From positions 1 through 32,979 of the forward strand of contig JARGFH010000042.1 in the NCBI GenBank assembly GCA_029210695.1: a stretch of DNA of 32,979 bases, given 5' to 3'. This stretch comes from Acidimicrobiia bacterium. Its GTDB lineage: Bacteria > Actinomycetota > Acidimicrobiia > Spongiisociales > JAHEDJ01. The notes under the pieces were generated by a model. That model ran no database searches and was not told the origin of the DNA. It worked only from the letters and a program-made list of their open reading frames with translations. How positions within the stretch are numbered: position 1 is the stretch's first letter; each line of letters begins with the position of its first letter. The translations under genes and the position numbers were made by a program. Below, piece by piece: positions 1 through 9,011 of the stretch.

Positions 1-71
1 CGGCAGTGCTCACCGGCCAGCAGGCTCAGCCACAAGACTCCCACAACCGCAGAAGCCCCGTAGACCCCCAT
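1..71 (-). CDS. Possible 5' end of a membrane protein gene running off the left edge
   Basis: On the minus strand an ATG at 69-71 opens a frame that stays open to the window edge. It encodes about 23 residues that are strongly hydrophobic and Ala/Val/Leu-rich, followed by a Gly-Glu-His-Cys stretch, which would suit a first membrane segment or signal peptide. Third codon positions are mostly G or C, like the real genes nearby. The same frame is open upstream of the ATG to about position 167, so the start is uncertain and no ribosome binding site stands out. It could equally be chance open sequence in an intergenic region. No family can be named from so short a piece. Confidence 0.25.
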   Translation of the reverse strand, partial: MGVYGASAVVGVLWLSLLAGEHC

Positions 72-168
72 TAGGTGCCATGCGACGGTGCTGGCGGCGC
101 CTCGGGGTGACTTGCACGCCTCCGCCTTCGCATGGCGTCCCCAGCCTGCACCGGCCCCCTGCTGCAAC

Positions 169-180
169 TACCATCAGGTA
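169..180 (+). promoter_or_regulatory. Candidate -10 box with small TACC-N4-GGTA dyad
   Basis: TACCAT at 169-174 fits the actinobacterial TANNNT -10 pattern and would give a leader of about 40 bases carrying the purine-rich site before the ATG at 222. The same bases form the left half of a dyad TACC-ATCA-GGTA, so a repressor could act here. No convincing -35 is visible. This is a weak call based on pattern only. Confidence 0.25.
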
Positions 181-221
181 GCCGTCGGGATATTGACGGG
201 ATCGCGAATGAGGGGAAGGCT

Positions 222-614
222 ATGGGCTCCAATCGGACCCTTTGGGTATTACAGATCGTGTTCGGTGTCTATTTCCTGGCCATTGGGATCACGCACTTCG
301 TCGTTCCCGACGGGCTGCCGAATTTGATGTCCTGGATGTATGAGTTGTCAGATGGTCTGCACGCCGTCAGCGGTGTCGCCGAGATCCTCGGGGGCCTGGG
401 ACTCATATTGCCTGGACTCACCAAGATCCAGCCCAATCTGACCGTGCTGGCCGCCTTCGGCCTTGCCGCGGTGATGATCGGTGCAGCGATCTGGCACGCG
501 AGCCGTGGCGAGGGCACGAACATCGCCAACAACGTCGTCCTCGGCGCCATTGTTGGGTACATCGGATACGCACGCTGGAAGGTCACACCCCTCGAGGGTC
601 AAACCGCCGCTTGA
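222..614 (+). CDS. DoxX-family membrane protein
   Basis: Encodes 130 residues with four hydrophobic segments (roughly residues 6-26, 43-63, 68-90 and 97-115), the size and topology of DoxX-like small membrane proteins. The first segment has the family-like pattern of a helix, then an IGxTHF stretch, then an amphipathic loop before a Gly-rich second helix. DoxX-like proteins are linked to quinone or thiol redox functions in membranes, but the substrate here cannot be inferred. The ATG at 222 is preferred over an upstream in-frame ATG at 132 because it begins just before the first helix and follows a purine-rich AGGGGAAGG site. It lies 85 bp upstream of typA on the same strand; typA has its own promoter-like box, so an operon is not required. 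Confidence 0.8.
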   Translation: MGSNRTLWVLQIVFGVYFLAIGITHFVVPDGLPNLMSWMYELSDGLHAVSGVAEILGGLGLILPGLTKIQPNLTVLAAFGLAAVMIGAAIWHASRGEGTNIANNVVLGAIVGYIGYARWKVTPLEGQTAA

Positions 615-684
615 TGGCGGCCGCAGGAGCTGGTTCGGGAGGCGCCTCCCTGGGGCCGGCGGACGGGGAAGCGTGCCGGACGGC

Positions 685-690
685 TACCAT
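685..690 (+). promoter_or_regulatory. -10 box TACCAT for leaderless typA transcript
   Basis: TACCAT ends nine bases before the ATG at 700, and there is no Shine-Dalgarno sequence in the gap. This is the arrangement of leaderless actinobacterial transcripts, where transcription begins at or next to the start codon. The box also supports choosing ATG 700 over the longer upstream frame. Confidence 0.5.
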
Positions 691-699
691 TCGTCTCTC

Positions 700-2526
700 A
701 TGTCCGCTGCTCCCTTTCGCAACGTCGCGCTGATCGCGCACGTCGACCATGGCAAGACCACACTGGTGGATGCCATGTTGAACGCCGCCGGGGTCTTTTC
801 CGACCACGAGGTACATGTCGACCGCGTCATGGACTCCGGAGACCAGGAACGCGAGCGGGGCATCACGATCCTCGCCAAGGCCGCCTCGATTGAGTGGAAG
901 GGCGCCAGGATCAATCTCGTCGACACACCCGGCCACGCCGACTTCGGTGGGGAGGTCGAGCGAGCACTGGCACTCGTCGACGGCGTCTTGCTGCTGGTTG
1001 ATGCCGCCGAGGGCCCGATGCCGCAGACGCGTTATGTGCTCTCGAAAGCTCTGGACGCCCACCTCCCCGCGGTTGTAGTGGTCAACAAGGTTGATCGGCC
1101 TGACGCCCGAGTCGATGAGGTAATTGATGAGATCTATCAGCTGTTCTTCGACCTCGACGCCGCCGACCACCACATCGAGTTCCCGATCATCTCGTCTGTC
1201 GCCCGTTTCGGGCGGGCCATCCTTGGAGCAGGCATTCCCGCCGAGGGCGACGACCTCTCGGCCCTGCTCGATGCCATCGTCGAGACGATTCCGGCTCCGT
1301 CCGGTGACCCTGCCGCGCCGTTGCAGGCGCTGGTCACGAACCTCGACGCCTCCGACTACCTCGGCCGCCTCGCCATCGGACGCGTGATGCAAGGGACCTT
1401 GCGCGCCGGAGATCAGGTCGTCCTCTGTCACTCCAATGTTGAGGAGCCGCCGCTCAAGCGGAAGCTGACTCAGTTGATGGGGTTCTCAGGTGTCCACCGG
1501 GTCGATGTCGAGGAGCGAATCGCCGGCGATCTCTTCGTCCTCGCCGGGTTCCCGGAGGTCGAGATCGGGGATACGCTCGCAGATGCCAACAATCCGGTGG
1601 CCCTTCCTCGCCTGGAAGTGGATGAGCCTGTGTTGCGCATGACGTTTGGTGTGAACACCTCCCCTCTGGCCGGCAAGGACGGCAACTTCCTGACGTCACG
1701 TCAGATCAGGGAGCGCCTGGAGCGAGAAGTACTCGGCAACGTCTCCATCCGGATCGGCCCAACCTCCTCACCGGAGGTGATCGAAGTGGCGGGTCGCGGG
1801 GAGCTGCAGCTGGCGGTGCTGATCGAGTCAATGCGGCGGGAGGGCTTTGAACTGCAAGTGAGCCGTCCAGAGGTGATTCTCCGGGAGATCGACGGCAAAC
1901 CTCACGAGCCGCTCGAGCGTGCGGTTGTCGATGTGCCGGACGAGTATGTCGGGACCGTTACGCAGGCGGTCGCCCCCAGGAAGGGGAGTGTGACCGACAT
2001 GCGGCCGGGCGATCGGGGTCGGACCATCGTTACCCTGGTGGCCCCGTCACGGGGACTGTTGGGTTTTCGGTCACTCCTGATGACGGCTACGCGCGGAACG
2101 GGCCTCGTGCATCAGCACCACGACGGGTGGATGCCCTGGGCGGGAGAGCTGCCACACCGCCAGGGTGGGCCCATCGTTTCCGATCGGCGCGGCACATCGA
2201 CCGGTTTCGCCCTCGACAACCTCCAGAAGCGTGGGGAGCTCTTCATCGGACCCGGTGAGGAGGTCTACGAAGGGATGATCATCGGCGAGAACTCGCGCCC
2301 GGCCGATATGCCGGCCAACGCCGCCAAGGCCAAGCAACTCACGAACGTTCGTGCCTCCGGCGCCGACGATGCCATCAAGCTGAAGCCGGCGCGTCATCTA
2401 ACTCTCGAGACTGCCATCGAGTGGATTTCCGACGATGAACTCGTCGAAGTGACCCCGAAGAACATCCGGGTGCGCAAGCGCCACCTCACCGAGAGCGATC
2501 GCAAACTCGCCGCCAAGCGCCGCTAG
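700..2526 (+). CDS. typA: Ribosome-associated GTPase TypA/BipA
   Basis: Translational GTPase of the TypA/BipA family, which binds 70S ribosomes and supports 50S assembly and growth under stress or cold. The 608-residue length matches the family. Visible GTPase motifs are G1 AHVDHGKTT (13-21), the switch RERGIT (51-56), G3 DTPGH (75-79) and G4 NKVD (129-132), followed by the beta-barrel domain and EF-G-like domains III and V. The BipA-type C-terminal region is intact (for example the RGLLGFRS stretch and a basic C-terminus). The frame is open far upstream, but the ATG at 700 gives the canonical N-terminus just before G1 and sits behind a -10 box, so the longer version is rejected. The gene is followed at once by a long palindrome at the convergent junction with the dehydrogenase gene. 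Confidence 0.97.
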   Translation: MSAAPFRNVALIAHVDHGKTTLVDAMLNAAGVFSDHEVHVDRVMDSGDQERERGITILAKAASIEWKGARINLVDTPGHADFGGEVERALALVDGVLLLVDAAEGPMPQTRYVLSKALDAHLPAVVVVNKVDRPDARVDEVIDEIYQLFFDLDAADHHIEFPIISSVARFGRAILGAGIPAEGDDLSALLDAIVETIPAPSGDPAAPLQALVTNLDASDYLGRLAIGRVMQGTLRAGDQVVLCHSNVEEPPLKRKLTQLMGFSGVHRVDVEERIAGDLFVLAGFPEVEIGDTLADANNPVALPRLEVDEPVLRMTFGVNTSPLAGKDGNFLTSRQIRERLEREVLGNVSIRIGPTSSPEVIEVAGRGELQLAVLIESMRREGFELQVSRPEVILREIDGKPHEPLERAVVDVPDEYVGTVTQAVAPRKGSVTDMRPGDRGRTIVTLVAPSRGLLGFRSLLMTATRGTGLVHQHHDGWMPWAGELPHRQGGPIVSDRRGTSTGFALDNLQKRGELFIGPGEEVYEGMIIGENSRPADMPANAAKAKQLTNVRASGADDAIKLKPARHLTLETAIEWISDDELVEVTPKNIRVRKRHLTESDRKLAAKRR

Positions 2527-2534
2527 GCCCCAAA

Positions 2535-2592
2535 CCCCGTTTTCGCGCGGGAATCGAACCCCATAGGGTGGGAATCCCGCGCGAAAACGGAG
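2535..2592. repeat. Palindromic repeat, family B copy 1, at convergent junction
   Basis: A 16-bp perfect inverted repeat has its arms at 2537-2552 (CCGTTTTCGCGCGGGA) and 2575-2590. The 22-bp interior itself holds a small CCC/GGG stem. It fills the gap between the stop of typA (2526) and the stop of the convergent dehydrogenase gene (2596). The same arm recurs at 14095-14150, also between convergent stops. It may work as a bidirectional transcription terminator, although no T-run follows either side. Repetition suggests a REP-like element rather than a gene-specific terminator. Confidence 0.85.
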
Positions 2593-2595
2593 GAT

Positions 2596-3636
2596 TCAGG
2601 GGGCGAAGAGGGCTTTGATCAAACCCGGCTCGCGCTCGGCGAAGGCTTGGTAGAGGTCGGGCCCATCCTGCAACCGTTCCTCCGGGTGTGTCACAACGAC
2701 ATCGTCCGGCACAGTCAACCGGCCCTCGTCGAGCATTGGGAGGATTTGGTCGAGCACCGACCGGACCGGGGCCCGTCCGAACCGGACGGTGATGTTGCGG
2801 TCGTACGCCTCGATCGGTGAGAAGGGAAACGCTGGCTCGGTCTGTACGGCGATCACCGAGAGCGTGCCGCCCGGGCGTACCGACCGAAACGCGAACCCCT
2901 GGGCGGCCGACGTGCCCGCCGCCTCAATGACTGATGGCAGATCGTCGGGTATTGCCGGGTCGCCGGGGCTCATCGGGACCGCTCCCAACCGGGCCGACTG
3001 CTCGAGTCGATCGTCCATCGGATCGACCGCGAAGATCGGGTCGGCGCCGAGTGCCCGCAGGGAGACGATCGCTGAGAGTCCCACCGATCCGAGTCCGACG
3101 ACCATCGCCGGCTCGTCCGTCACCGGATCCGATCGTTCTGCCGCGTACCAGCCGGTGGGGAGGTTGTCGGTCAGCAGAATGGCCTGAGGGTCCGAGACAC
3201 CTGCAGGGATCCCCACCAGCGTGCCGTCGGCCAGTGGCACGCGCAGCATCGATGCCTGGCCTCCGTGTACCGCAGGTGCCGACAAATCGTCCGGGTCACC
3301 CCATCCGAACAATTGTCCCCGCTCGCAGCGAGCGGCCAGACCGCGCCGGCACCAACGGCATATCCCGCAACTGGTGGTGAAGGGGACGAGCACCCGGTCG
3401 CCAACTGAGAATCGTGACACCTCGTCTCCAACCAGGATGACCGTTCCGACGGCTTCGTGTCCCGGCACAACTCCCGGTCTGGCCGTTTCGCGGCCCTCGT
3501 AGGTGTGGAGGTCCGACCCGCACAACCCCGCCCTGCTCACCGCGATGACCGCGTCGGTCGGCTGTTCGATTACTGGATCAGGGAGGTCGTCGCGGAACTC
3601 GATCTTCCGGATGCCCTGAAATAGAAGTCCGTGCAT
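2596..3636 (-). CDS. Zinc-dependent alcohol dehydrogenase (MDR family)
   Basis: Medium-chain dehydrogenase/reductase of 346 residues that should oxidise an alcohol or polyol with NAD(P). Catalytic zinc ligands are visible as C39 in the LCGSD motif and H60-E61 in PGHEAVG. The structural zinc loop has the classic four cysteines at 90, 93, 96 and 104. The Rossmann motif GLGSVG is at 181-186, and an acidic residue after the second strand (FAVDPMDD) suggests NAD rather than NADP preference. The substrate cannot be told; relatives include sorbitol, threonine and formaldehyde-type dehydrogenases. The start codon lies six bases downstream of a TAGCCT -10 box, so the mRNA is probably leaderless. The gene is divergent from an MFS transporter; they share an 87-bp intergenic region, but no regulator lies nearby. 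Confidence 0.93.
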   Translation of the reverse strand: MHGLLFQGIRKIEFRDDLPDPVIEQPTDAVIAVSRAGLCGSDLHTYEGRETARPGVVPGHEAVGTVILVGDEVSRFSVGDRVLVPFTTSCGICRWCRRGLAARCERGQLFGWGDPDDLSAPAVHGGQASMLRVPLADGTLVGIPAGVSDPQAILLTDNLPTGWYAAERSDPVTDEPAMVVGLGSVGLSAIVSLRALGADPIFAVDPMDDRLEQSARLGAVPMSPGDPAIPDDLPSVIEAAGTSAAQGFAFRSVRPGGTLSVIAVQTEPAFPFSPIEAYDRNITVRFGRAPVRSVLDQILPMLDEGRLTVPDDVVVTHPEERLQDGPDLYQAFAEREPGLIKALFAP

Positions 3637-3642
3637 GGGCCG

Positions 3643-3648
3643 AGGCTA
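3643..3648 (-). promoter_or_regulatory. -10 box TAGCCT for leaderless dehydrogenase transcript
   Basis: Read on the minus strand, TAGCCT is separated by six bases from the ATG at 3636, with no Shine-Dalgarno sequence between. The spacing matches the other leaderless starts in this window. Confidence 0.5.
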
Positions 3649-3723
3649 CCGTCCTCGCGTTCTTCCGCCGGGACGGATCGCCACCGAACGACACCCGTTG
3701 AAGTAGTGCAAGAATCGTGCGTG

Positions 3724-4875
3724 ATGTTCGGACCCGCTCGCTCCCTCTACTCGATTCGTCCCAAGGCACCCATCGCCATCCTGACGGGTATCGCGGCAGT
3801 GACGCTCATGTTCAGCGCCACGCCCTTCTTGATTCCCGAAATCGCGACTCGGTTCGGCGTGTCTCAGGGACTGGCGGGCGGGATCTCCGTGGTGCAGGTC
3901 GGGGCGTTCGCGTTGGTGAACGTCGTCCTACCGAGGTTGACCGCACCCTCAGGGAGGATCCTCAAGTGGAGTGCCTGGGCCTTCTTCGCCCTCAACGTGG
4001 CGAGCGTGCTGGCCGGGGAGTTCTGGCTGCTGCTGGCTCTGCGCTTCCTGGCCGGGTCGGCGGCCGGGGCGATCACCTGGATCGCCTGGGCGGACGCCAT
4101 GCGCGAGCCCCGTTCGCTGACCGCAGTCTCCGCAGTTGGACCGATAGTGGCGATGGTCGGCGCCCCGCTCGTCTCGGCGACGGCGACCTGGGGCGATCGG
4201 GCCATCTACGGGTTGCTGGCACTGTCCACGCTTCCCGGTGCCATCGCCCGGCTCGAGACCCGGGGCGGAATGACCAGAAGGGAGGCCGTCAGCCGATCTC
4301 GTTCGAACCGCGTGCTCCTGGCCGCCCTGTTCCTTCTGACCTTCTCCGGTTCGAGCCTCTTCGTCTACGCGTCGGTGGCGGCCAGAGCAACGCTCGGCCT
4401 GAGCGCAGTGGCGACCTCGTGGGCATTCTCGTTGAACGCGGCGGCCGGCCTGGCCGGTGCCCGACTCGCCGCCCACCACCGTCGCCCCGGCTGGTGGCTG
4501 GCCAGCGCCGGACCGGCCGTGGCCATCTCGATCGCAGGCGGCCATGCGGCCTGGTTCTTCGTCGGGATGGCCTGGTGGGGCTTCGCATTCTGGATGGGAT
4601 TGCCGGGAGTGCTGCAGATGCTGGCGGTGCGATCTCTGGCAGCCGACGAACGGGCAGGCGACGCACAAGGTGTGATGGCCATGGGCCGGTCCATCGGCCC
4701 GTTGATGGGAGGGGGATTCACCGATGCAGGCGCGTTCAGCACGCTCGCGGTTATCGCCGGTATCGGTGTTTCGGCGTCGGGGATAGCGGTGATCGGCGTG
4801 CAAGAAGGCCGTGAACGTCTACCTCCTTCGGATCCCACCTTCGCCGGGCCGAACCGGAGTGCGCCCGGAGCCTGA
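3724..4875 (+). CDS. MFS transporter (CynX/YeaN-like or drug exporter type)
   Basis: A 383-residue integral membrane protein with 11-12 hydrophobic segments and MFS layout: an N-terminal half, a basic cytoplasmic loop near residues 180-200 rich in Arg, and a C-terminal half. The fold suggests a proton-linked exporter or small-molecule transporter. The substrate is not evident. The classical motif A between helices 2 and 3 is poorly preserved (ending LTAPSGRILKW). ATG 3724 is chosen because an in-frame upstream extension has no hydrophobic or family-like content; GTG 3721 immediately before it is an alternative. The gene is divergent from the dehydrogenase and convergent with the DEAD-box helicase, whose stop is only six bases away, with no obvious shared terminator. 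Confidence 0.85.
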   Translation: MFGPARSLYSIRPKAPIAILTGIAAVTLMFSATPFLIPEIATRFGVSQGLAGGISVVQVGAFALVNVVLPRLTAPSGRILKWSAWAFFALNVASVLAGEFWLLLALRFLAGSAAGAITWIAWADAMREPRSLTAVSAVGPIVAMVGAPLVSATATWGDRAIYGLLALSTLPGAIARLETRGGMTRREAVSRSRSNRVLLAALFLLTFSGSSLFVYASVAARATLGLSAVATSWAFSLNAAAGLAGARLAAHHRRPGWWLASAGPAVAISIAGGHAAWFFVGMAWWGFAFWMGLPGVLQMLAVRSLAADERAGDAQGVMAMGRSIGPLMGGGFTDAGAFSTLAVIAGIGVSASGIAVIGVQEGRERLPPSDPTFAGPNRSAPGA

Positions 4876-4881
4876 GAGCTC

Positions 4882-6138
4882 CTACAGGAGACGTTGTTTG
4901 CGGCGTCTCCGTCCACTGCGACGGACCGGCGCGGCCGGCTTCTCGTCGCCTTCGCCGTCCGGCTGGTCCCATGCCGCCAGGTCGTCCAGCCGATCGTCGT
5001 TCGAGAACATCTTGACGATGGGTTTGACAAGTCCGGCTTCCTGCTGAATTCGTTGCATGGCTGCCATCTGATCCCATTCGATCATGGTGACCACCAGACC
5101 TTCTTCCCCCGCTCTGGCGGTACGGCCCGACCGATGAACGTACGTGCGCGAGTCCTCCGGTGGGTCGTAGTGCAGGACGATGTCGACGCCGTCGATGTGG
5201 AGGCCTCGGGCGGCTACGTTGGTGGCCACCAGGACCGGGCTCTTCCCGCTGGCGAACTCGGCCAGCGTTCGCTCTCGCTTGGGCTGTGGGAGGTCTCCAT
5301 GAATCGGGCGGGCTTGAACACCGAGGGCTCGCAGGTCACGGGCGATTTGATCGCACGCCCGCTTCGTCCGGACGAACACCAGCATGCGGTCGGCGGTTTC
5401 GGCGATGCGGGCGGCCACCTTGGCCTTGTCCATGTGGTGGACCTCTAGGAACCTGTGCTCGGAAGTCTCAACGGTGACGGTGTCCGAGCTGACCTCGTGG
5501 AACACCGGATCGTCTGTGTAACTCGAGATGAGATTGCCGACGGGCCCATCGAGCGTCGCAGAGAACAAGAACGTCTGGTGCTTCCGCTTGATCTGACGCA
5601 TGGCAAAGCGAACCTGCGGAAGGAAGCCCATATCGGCCATCTGGTCTGCCTCGTCGATCACCACCATCTCGACGTCATCGATGAACAGGACCTTTCGATC
5701 GGCCAGGTCGAGTAGACGGCCGGGCGTAGCCACGACCACTTCGACGCCCTGTGCCAGCGTGTCGATCTGGTGTTTCATCGACACGCCGCCGTAGATGGAG
5801 AGCAGCGAGAATCCGCGGGTTTCGCATAGTGGTGCCAGTGCTTCACTCACCTGCACGCACAGTTCACGGGTCGGAACCAGCACGAGGGCGATCGGTCGTC
5901 GCGGTGGTGCCTTGTGCAGGCGATCGACGATTGGCAGACCGAATGCAAGGGTTTTGCCGGAGCCCGTCTTGGCCCGGCCGCAGATATCCCGGCCCTTCAG
6001 AGCATCGGGAATGGCGAGGGCCTGAATGGGGAAGGGCGAGGTGATGCCTTGCCGCTCGAGTATTTCCGCCAGGTCTTCGGCGACACCCAACTGGGCGAAG
6101 GTGGAGGTCGTGGTGAGGTGATCTTGTTCGCGGTTCAA
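4882..6138 (-). CDS. DEAD-box ATP-dependent RNA helicase
   Basis: A 418-residue helicase of the RhlE/DeaD group that remodels RNA, typically in ribosome assembly or mRNA decay. All core motifs are present: Q motif ending PFPIQ (35-39), motif I AKTGSGKT (56-63), PTREL (89-93), TPGR (138-141), DEAD (162-165) and SAT (193-195). The second RecA domain has the ARGLHIDGV region and HRSGRTARAG. A short Arg/Lys-rich tail ends the protein, as is common in RNA-binding forms. No dedicated RNA-binding domain follows, so it is a compact helicase. The likely start is TTG 6138, with AGGAG about 11 bases upstream, which is a rather long spacing. A leader of about 65 bases is likely if the TAAGCT box at 6211-6216 is the promoter. 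Confidence 0.94.
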   Translation of the reverse strand: MNREQDHLTTTSTFAQLGVAEDLAEILERQGITSPFPIQALAIPDALKGRDICGRAKTGSGKTLAFGLPIVDRLHKAPPRRPIALVLVPTRELCVQVSEALAPLCETRGFSLLSIYGGVSMKHQIDTLAQGVEVVVATPGRLLDLADRKVLFIDDVEMVVIDEADQMADMGFLPQVRFAMRQIKRKHQTFLFSATLDGPVGNLISSYTDDPVFHEVSSDTVTVETSEHRFLEVHHMDKAKVAARIAETADRMLVFVRTKRACDQIARDLRALGVQARPIHGDLPQPKRERTLAEFASGKSPVLVATNVAARGLHIDGVDIVLHYDPPEDSRTYVHRSGRTARAGEEGLVVTMIEWDQMAAMQRIQQEAGLVKPIVKMFSNDDRLDDLAAWDQPDGEGDEKPAAPVRRSGRRRRKQRLL

Positions 6139-6210
6139 ATGTTCAGGTGCTCCTAGAGAGAAGGCTCGATCCGGCGTGGAGAGCCGCCGGCACTTCGGGC
6201 CGGTGGAGCT

Positions 6211-6216
6211 AGCTTA
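6211..6216 (-). promoter_or_regulatory. Candidate -10 box TAAGCT for the DEAD-box helicase gene
   Basis: TAAGCT on the minus strand fits TANNNT and would give a leader of about 65 bases. A seven-pair stem (arms 6184-6190 and 6200-6206, strict only when one G-T or A-C pair is allowed) with a TTCG-containing loop lies right at the predicted transcript start. DEAD-box genes are often controlled through their leaders, so this may be regulatory. No -35 was recognised. Confidence 0.35.
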
Positions 6217-6294
6217 GTGGCCCGGCGCCCGGGTGGCTTCCTCAGTTGGTTGCACTCTCCCGTGAGGCTGGCAAGCTGGTGGCGATGGTTTTCG

Positions 6295-6495
6295 ATGAAT
6301 AGCTACGAATTCGACCTGGAATACGAAGTCGAGCGTCGCCGGCGGGTCCGGCGCCTCCGGGTCGTGGCCGCCATTGTGGCCGTTGCTCTGCTGGCGCTCA
6401 CAGTGCTGAGCACGACCTTCGACGTCATCAACTTCCCGCCTTCGCCGACCCCCACGACCGAGCCGGTCTTCGTCGCACTGGCCGCCACCGGTTGA
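6295..6495 (+). CDS. Small single-pass membrane protein
   Basis: Encodes 66 residues: an acidic and aromatic N-terminus (MNSYEFDLEYEVE), a very basic stretch RRRRVRRLR, one hydrophobic helix of about 20 residues (roughly 25-45), then a Pro/Thr-rich tail. The positive cluster before the helix predicts a cytoplasmic N-terminus and an outside tail. The frame continues upstream to 6217, but the ATG at 6295 gives a sensible small protein. No family is recognised. It ends 24 bases before the hrpB start and the hrpB -10 box follows its stop, so it is probably a separate unit. Reality is supported by codon bias and the clear topology, but its short length leaves doubt. Confidence 0.55.
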   Translation: MNSYEFDLEYEVERRRRVRRLRVVAAIVAVALLALTVLSTTFDVINFPPSPTPTTEPVFVALAATG

Positions 6496-6507
6496 TCCCG
6501 CCCGCCC

Positions 6508-6513
6508 TATCCT
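6508..6513 (+). promoter_or_regulatory. -10 box TATCCT for leaderless hrpB transcript
   Basis: TATCCT ends six bases before the GTG at 6520. No ribosome binding site lies between, which fits leaderless expression and fixes this GTG as the start. Confidence 0.5.
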
Positions 6514-6519
6514 CCTGGC

Positions 6520-8967
6520 GTGCTCTCCCACACCAGCCTGCCGGTAGAAGGCTCTCTGCCGTCGCTTCGTTCGGCGCTGGCTGCGCAGCGGCAAGCCGTG
6601 CTGGTCGCGCCGCCGGGCTCCGGCAAGACGACGATCGTTCCGCTTCTGCTGCTGGCGGAACCGTGGCTCGAGGGCCGAAAGATCACCGTGCTCGAACCGC
6701 GACGCCTGGCGACGCGAGCGGCCGCCAGGCGCATGGCGTTCCTGCTGGGGGAGCAGGCGGGGGAGACGGTCGGCTATGTCACCAAGACCGATCGCAAGGT
6801 CGGCCCTGATACTCGCATCGAGGTGGTGACGGAAGGGGTGCTGACGAGGCGCCTGCAGCGCGATCCTGAACTCCCCGGGGTGGGCCTGGTCGTATTCGAC
6901 GAGTTCCATGAACGAAGTCTCCAGACCGATCTTGGCCTCGCCCTGGCCCTCGATGCGAAGAGAATGCTGCGGCCGGACCTTCGTCTGCTCGTGATGTCTG
7001 CCACGATCGACGCCGACAAGATCGCCGGCTTGCTCGGTGGGGCGCCCGTGATCCGGAGCGAAGCACGCTCTTTTCCCGTCGAGGTCCGCTGGGAGCCGCG
7101 ACCGCGCCAGACCTGGCTCGAGCCCCATGTCGTTGCCGTGGTCCGGCAGGCGTTGCGGACCGATGGTGGCGATATTCTCGTGTTCCTTCCGGGCATCGGG
7201 GAGATCAATCGCGTGATGAACCTCCTACGGGACGCCGGTGTAGAGGCCGACATTCACCGGTTGCACGGCTCTCTCTCCATCGAGGAGCAAGATGCGGCCC
7301 TGACCGTTGCATCGAGCAGGAAGGTCGTCCTGTCGACCGATATCGCCGAGTCCAGCCTGACGGTTGAAGGCGTTCGGGTTGTCGTCGACGGAGGTGCTGC
7401 CAGGGCTCCACGTTTCGACAGCCGAACGGGAATGACCCGCCTCAAAACGATTCCGATCTCCAAAGCGTCGGCCGATCAGCGGTCCGGCCGGGCCGGTCGC
7501 ACCGAACCGGGCGTCGCCTATCGCCTGTGGTCGAAGGTCGAGCATGGGCCGCGCAAGGCTCATATCGAACCCGAGATCACCCAGGTCGATCTCGCCGGGT
7601 TTGCCCTCGAGTTGGCCGCCTGGGGCGCGGCCGACGCTTCGGATCTCGATTTCCTGGATCGACCACCGAGGCGTGCTCTAGCGGAGGCCCATCGGTTGTT
7701 GGGGTTGTTGGGCGCCGTCGATGGGGACGGCCGATTGACGGAGTCTGGACGGGCGATGGTGAACTTGCCGCTGCATCCCCGGCTCGCCCGGATGGTTGTC
7801 GACGCTGGTGATGATCAAGCGCTGGCGTGTCTGCTGGCCGCCGTGGTAGATGATCGCGACATTCTGCGCGGACCGTCCGACGAGATTCCGGTCGACGTTG
7901 CTCTTCGGATTGAGTTGGTCACCGGCGCGGCGGACGCTCATCCAAACCTCGATCGGCGAGCACTCGAGCGGTTGCGGCGCAACGCCCGCGACCTCGCCCG
8001 GCGGGCGGACATCAAGACGAACGCGGTCGATCCGGATCATTGCGGTCGAGTGCTGGCGCTGGCTTTTCCGGATCGCCTCGCCGTACAACGGGGGACTGCC
8101 GGACGATTCCAACTGCGAACCGGCACCTCGGCCTGGATGGCGTCCTCTGATTCACTGGCAGGGGAACGTTTCGTGGTTGTAGCCGATCTGGACGGCAAGC
8201 GAAAGGATGCGCGAATACGTCTCGCGGCTGCCCTCGTCGGGGATGAGGTGTCCGCCGTGTACGGGCATGAAGTGGAGGAGCGGGCCGAGCTGGTGTGGGT
8301 CGATGATCGTCTGATGGAGCGTCGGACGGTCCGGTTGGGGGGGATGGTGATCGAGGAGCGTGAGCAGCGTGCCGCGCCCGGCCCTGAGGCAACTGCGGCG
8401 GTGATCTCCCGATTGCAGCAGCGGAAGCTCGAGGATTTGCCGTGGACGGATGCGGCCAGATCCATCCGTGACCGTGTCGCCTTCCTGCGAAACACTGTGG
8501 GGTCACGGTGGCCGGACTGGTCGACCCCGGCCCTGGTCGAGTCCCTGGAAGATTGGCTGCTGCCATCGCTCGGCTTGCCGACCGGATTCGACCGTTTCGA
8601 CCGTCTCGACCTGGCTTCGGTCCTTCGGGGGCGTTTGGGGTATCCACTTGCCGGGGAGCTCGAACGTCTCGCTCCGAAGGAGATCACCGTTCCCAGTGGG
8701 CGGTCGGTTCGCGTCGACTACTCGAGGGATTGGCCGACGGTGGCAGTGCGAGTGCAGGAGATGTACGGCACGACGACTACTCCGACGGTGGGGGGTCAAC
8801 CGGTGGTGCTCCAGCTGCTGTCACCGGCTCGCCGGCCACTCCAGATCACCCGGGACCTCGGCGGATTCTGGACCGGGTCGTGGTCGGACGTTCGCAAAGA
8901 GATGGCAGGCCGCTACCCGAAGCACGACTGGCCAGACGATCCGGCCACCGCCACGCCGACAAGCTAG
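6520..8967 (+). CDS. hrpB: ATP-dependent helicase HrpB (DEAH-type)
   Basis: An 815-residue superfamily 2 helicase of the HrpB type. It carries Walker A PPGSGKT at 31-37, a DEFH box at 127-130 in place of DEAH, SAT at 160-162, and a second RecA domain with STDIAESSLTV and QRSGRAGRTEPG. Then come the winged-helix/ratchet region and the HrpB-specific C-terminal domain, whose end LLSPARRPLQITRDL and the RYPKHDWPDDP stretch are diagnostic. HrpB proteins are widespread but poorly understood; RNA-related roles and cell-envelope effects have been reported in different bacteria. The start is a GTG directly after a -10 box. It is convergent with the next gene across a short 7-bp tandem repeat. Length and all motifs indicate an intact gene. 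Confidence 0.95.
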   Translation: MLSHTSLPVEGSLPSLRSALAAQRQAVLVAPPGSGKTTIVPLLLLAEPWLEGRKITVLEPRRLATRAAARRMAFLLGEQAGETVGYVTKTDRKVGPDTRIEVVTEGVLTRRLQRDPELPGVGLVVFDEFHERSLQTDLGLALALDAKRMLRPDLRLLVMSATIDADKIAGLLGGAPVIRSEARSFPVEVRWEPRPRQTWLEPHVVAVVRQALRTDGGDILVFLPGIGEINRVMNLLRDAGVEADIHRLHGSLSIEEQDAALTVASSRKVVLSTDIAESSLTVEGVRVVVDGGAARAPRFDSRTGMTRLKTIPISKASADQRSGRAGRTEPGVAYRLWSKVEHGPRKAHIEPEITQVDLAGFALELAAWGAADASDLDFLDRPPRRALAEAHRLLGLLGAVDGDGRLTESGRAMVNLPLHPRLARMVVDAGDDQALACLLAAVVDDRDILRGPSDEIPVDVALRIELVTGAADAHPNLDRRALERLRRNARDLARRADIKTNAVDPDHCGRVLALAFPDRLAVQRGTAGRFQLRTGTSAWMASSDSLAGERFVVVADLDGKRKDARIRLAAALVGDEVSAVYGHEVEERAELVWVDDRLMERRTVRLGGMVIEEREQRAAPGPEATAAVISRLQQRKLEDLPWTDAARSIRDRVAFLRNTVGSRWPDWSTPALVESLEDWLLPSLGLPTGFDRFDRLDLASVLRGRLGYPLAGELERLAPKEITVPSGRSVRVDYSRDWPTVAVRVQEMYGTTTTPTVGGQPVVLQLLSPARRPLQITRDLGGFWTGSWSDVRKEMAGRYPKHDWPDDPATATPTS

Positions 8968-8983
8968 GAGCCGGCGACCAACC

Positions 8984-9011
8984 CGCGACTCGCGACTCGC
9001 GACCAGCGACT
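8984..9011. repeat. Short tandem repeat, four 7-bp units
   Basis: Four consecutive units CGCGACT, CGCGACT, CGCGACC, AGCGACT fill the gap between hrpB and the convergent gene, touching the stop codon of the latter. Such a tract can change length by slippage. No function is evident. Confidence 0.8.

Noticed and set aside
3717-4814. Long open frame of 365 codons overlapping the MFS gene on the same strand
   Set aside because: The protein is composed mainly of Arg, Gly and Ala with no hydrophobic pattern, as expected for an off-frame reading of GC-rich coding DNA.
4875-4890. Small CTCCT/AGGAG stem between the MFS and DEAD-box genes as terminator
   Set aside because: It has a five-base stem with a loop of only two bases and overlaps the helicase coding end, so it is too weak to call.
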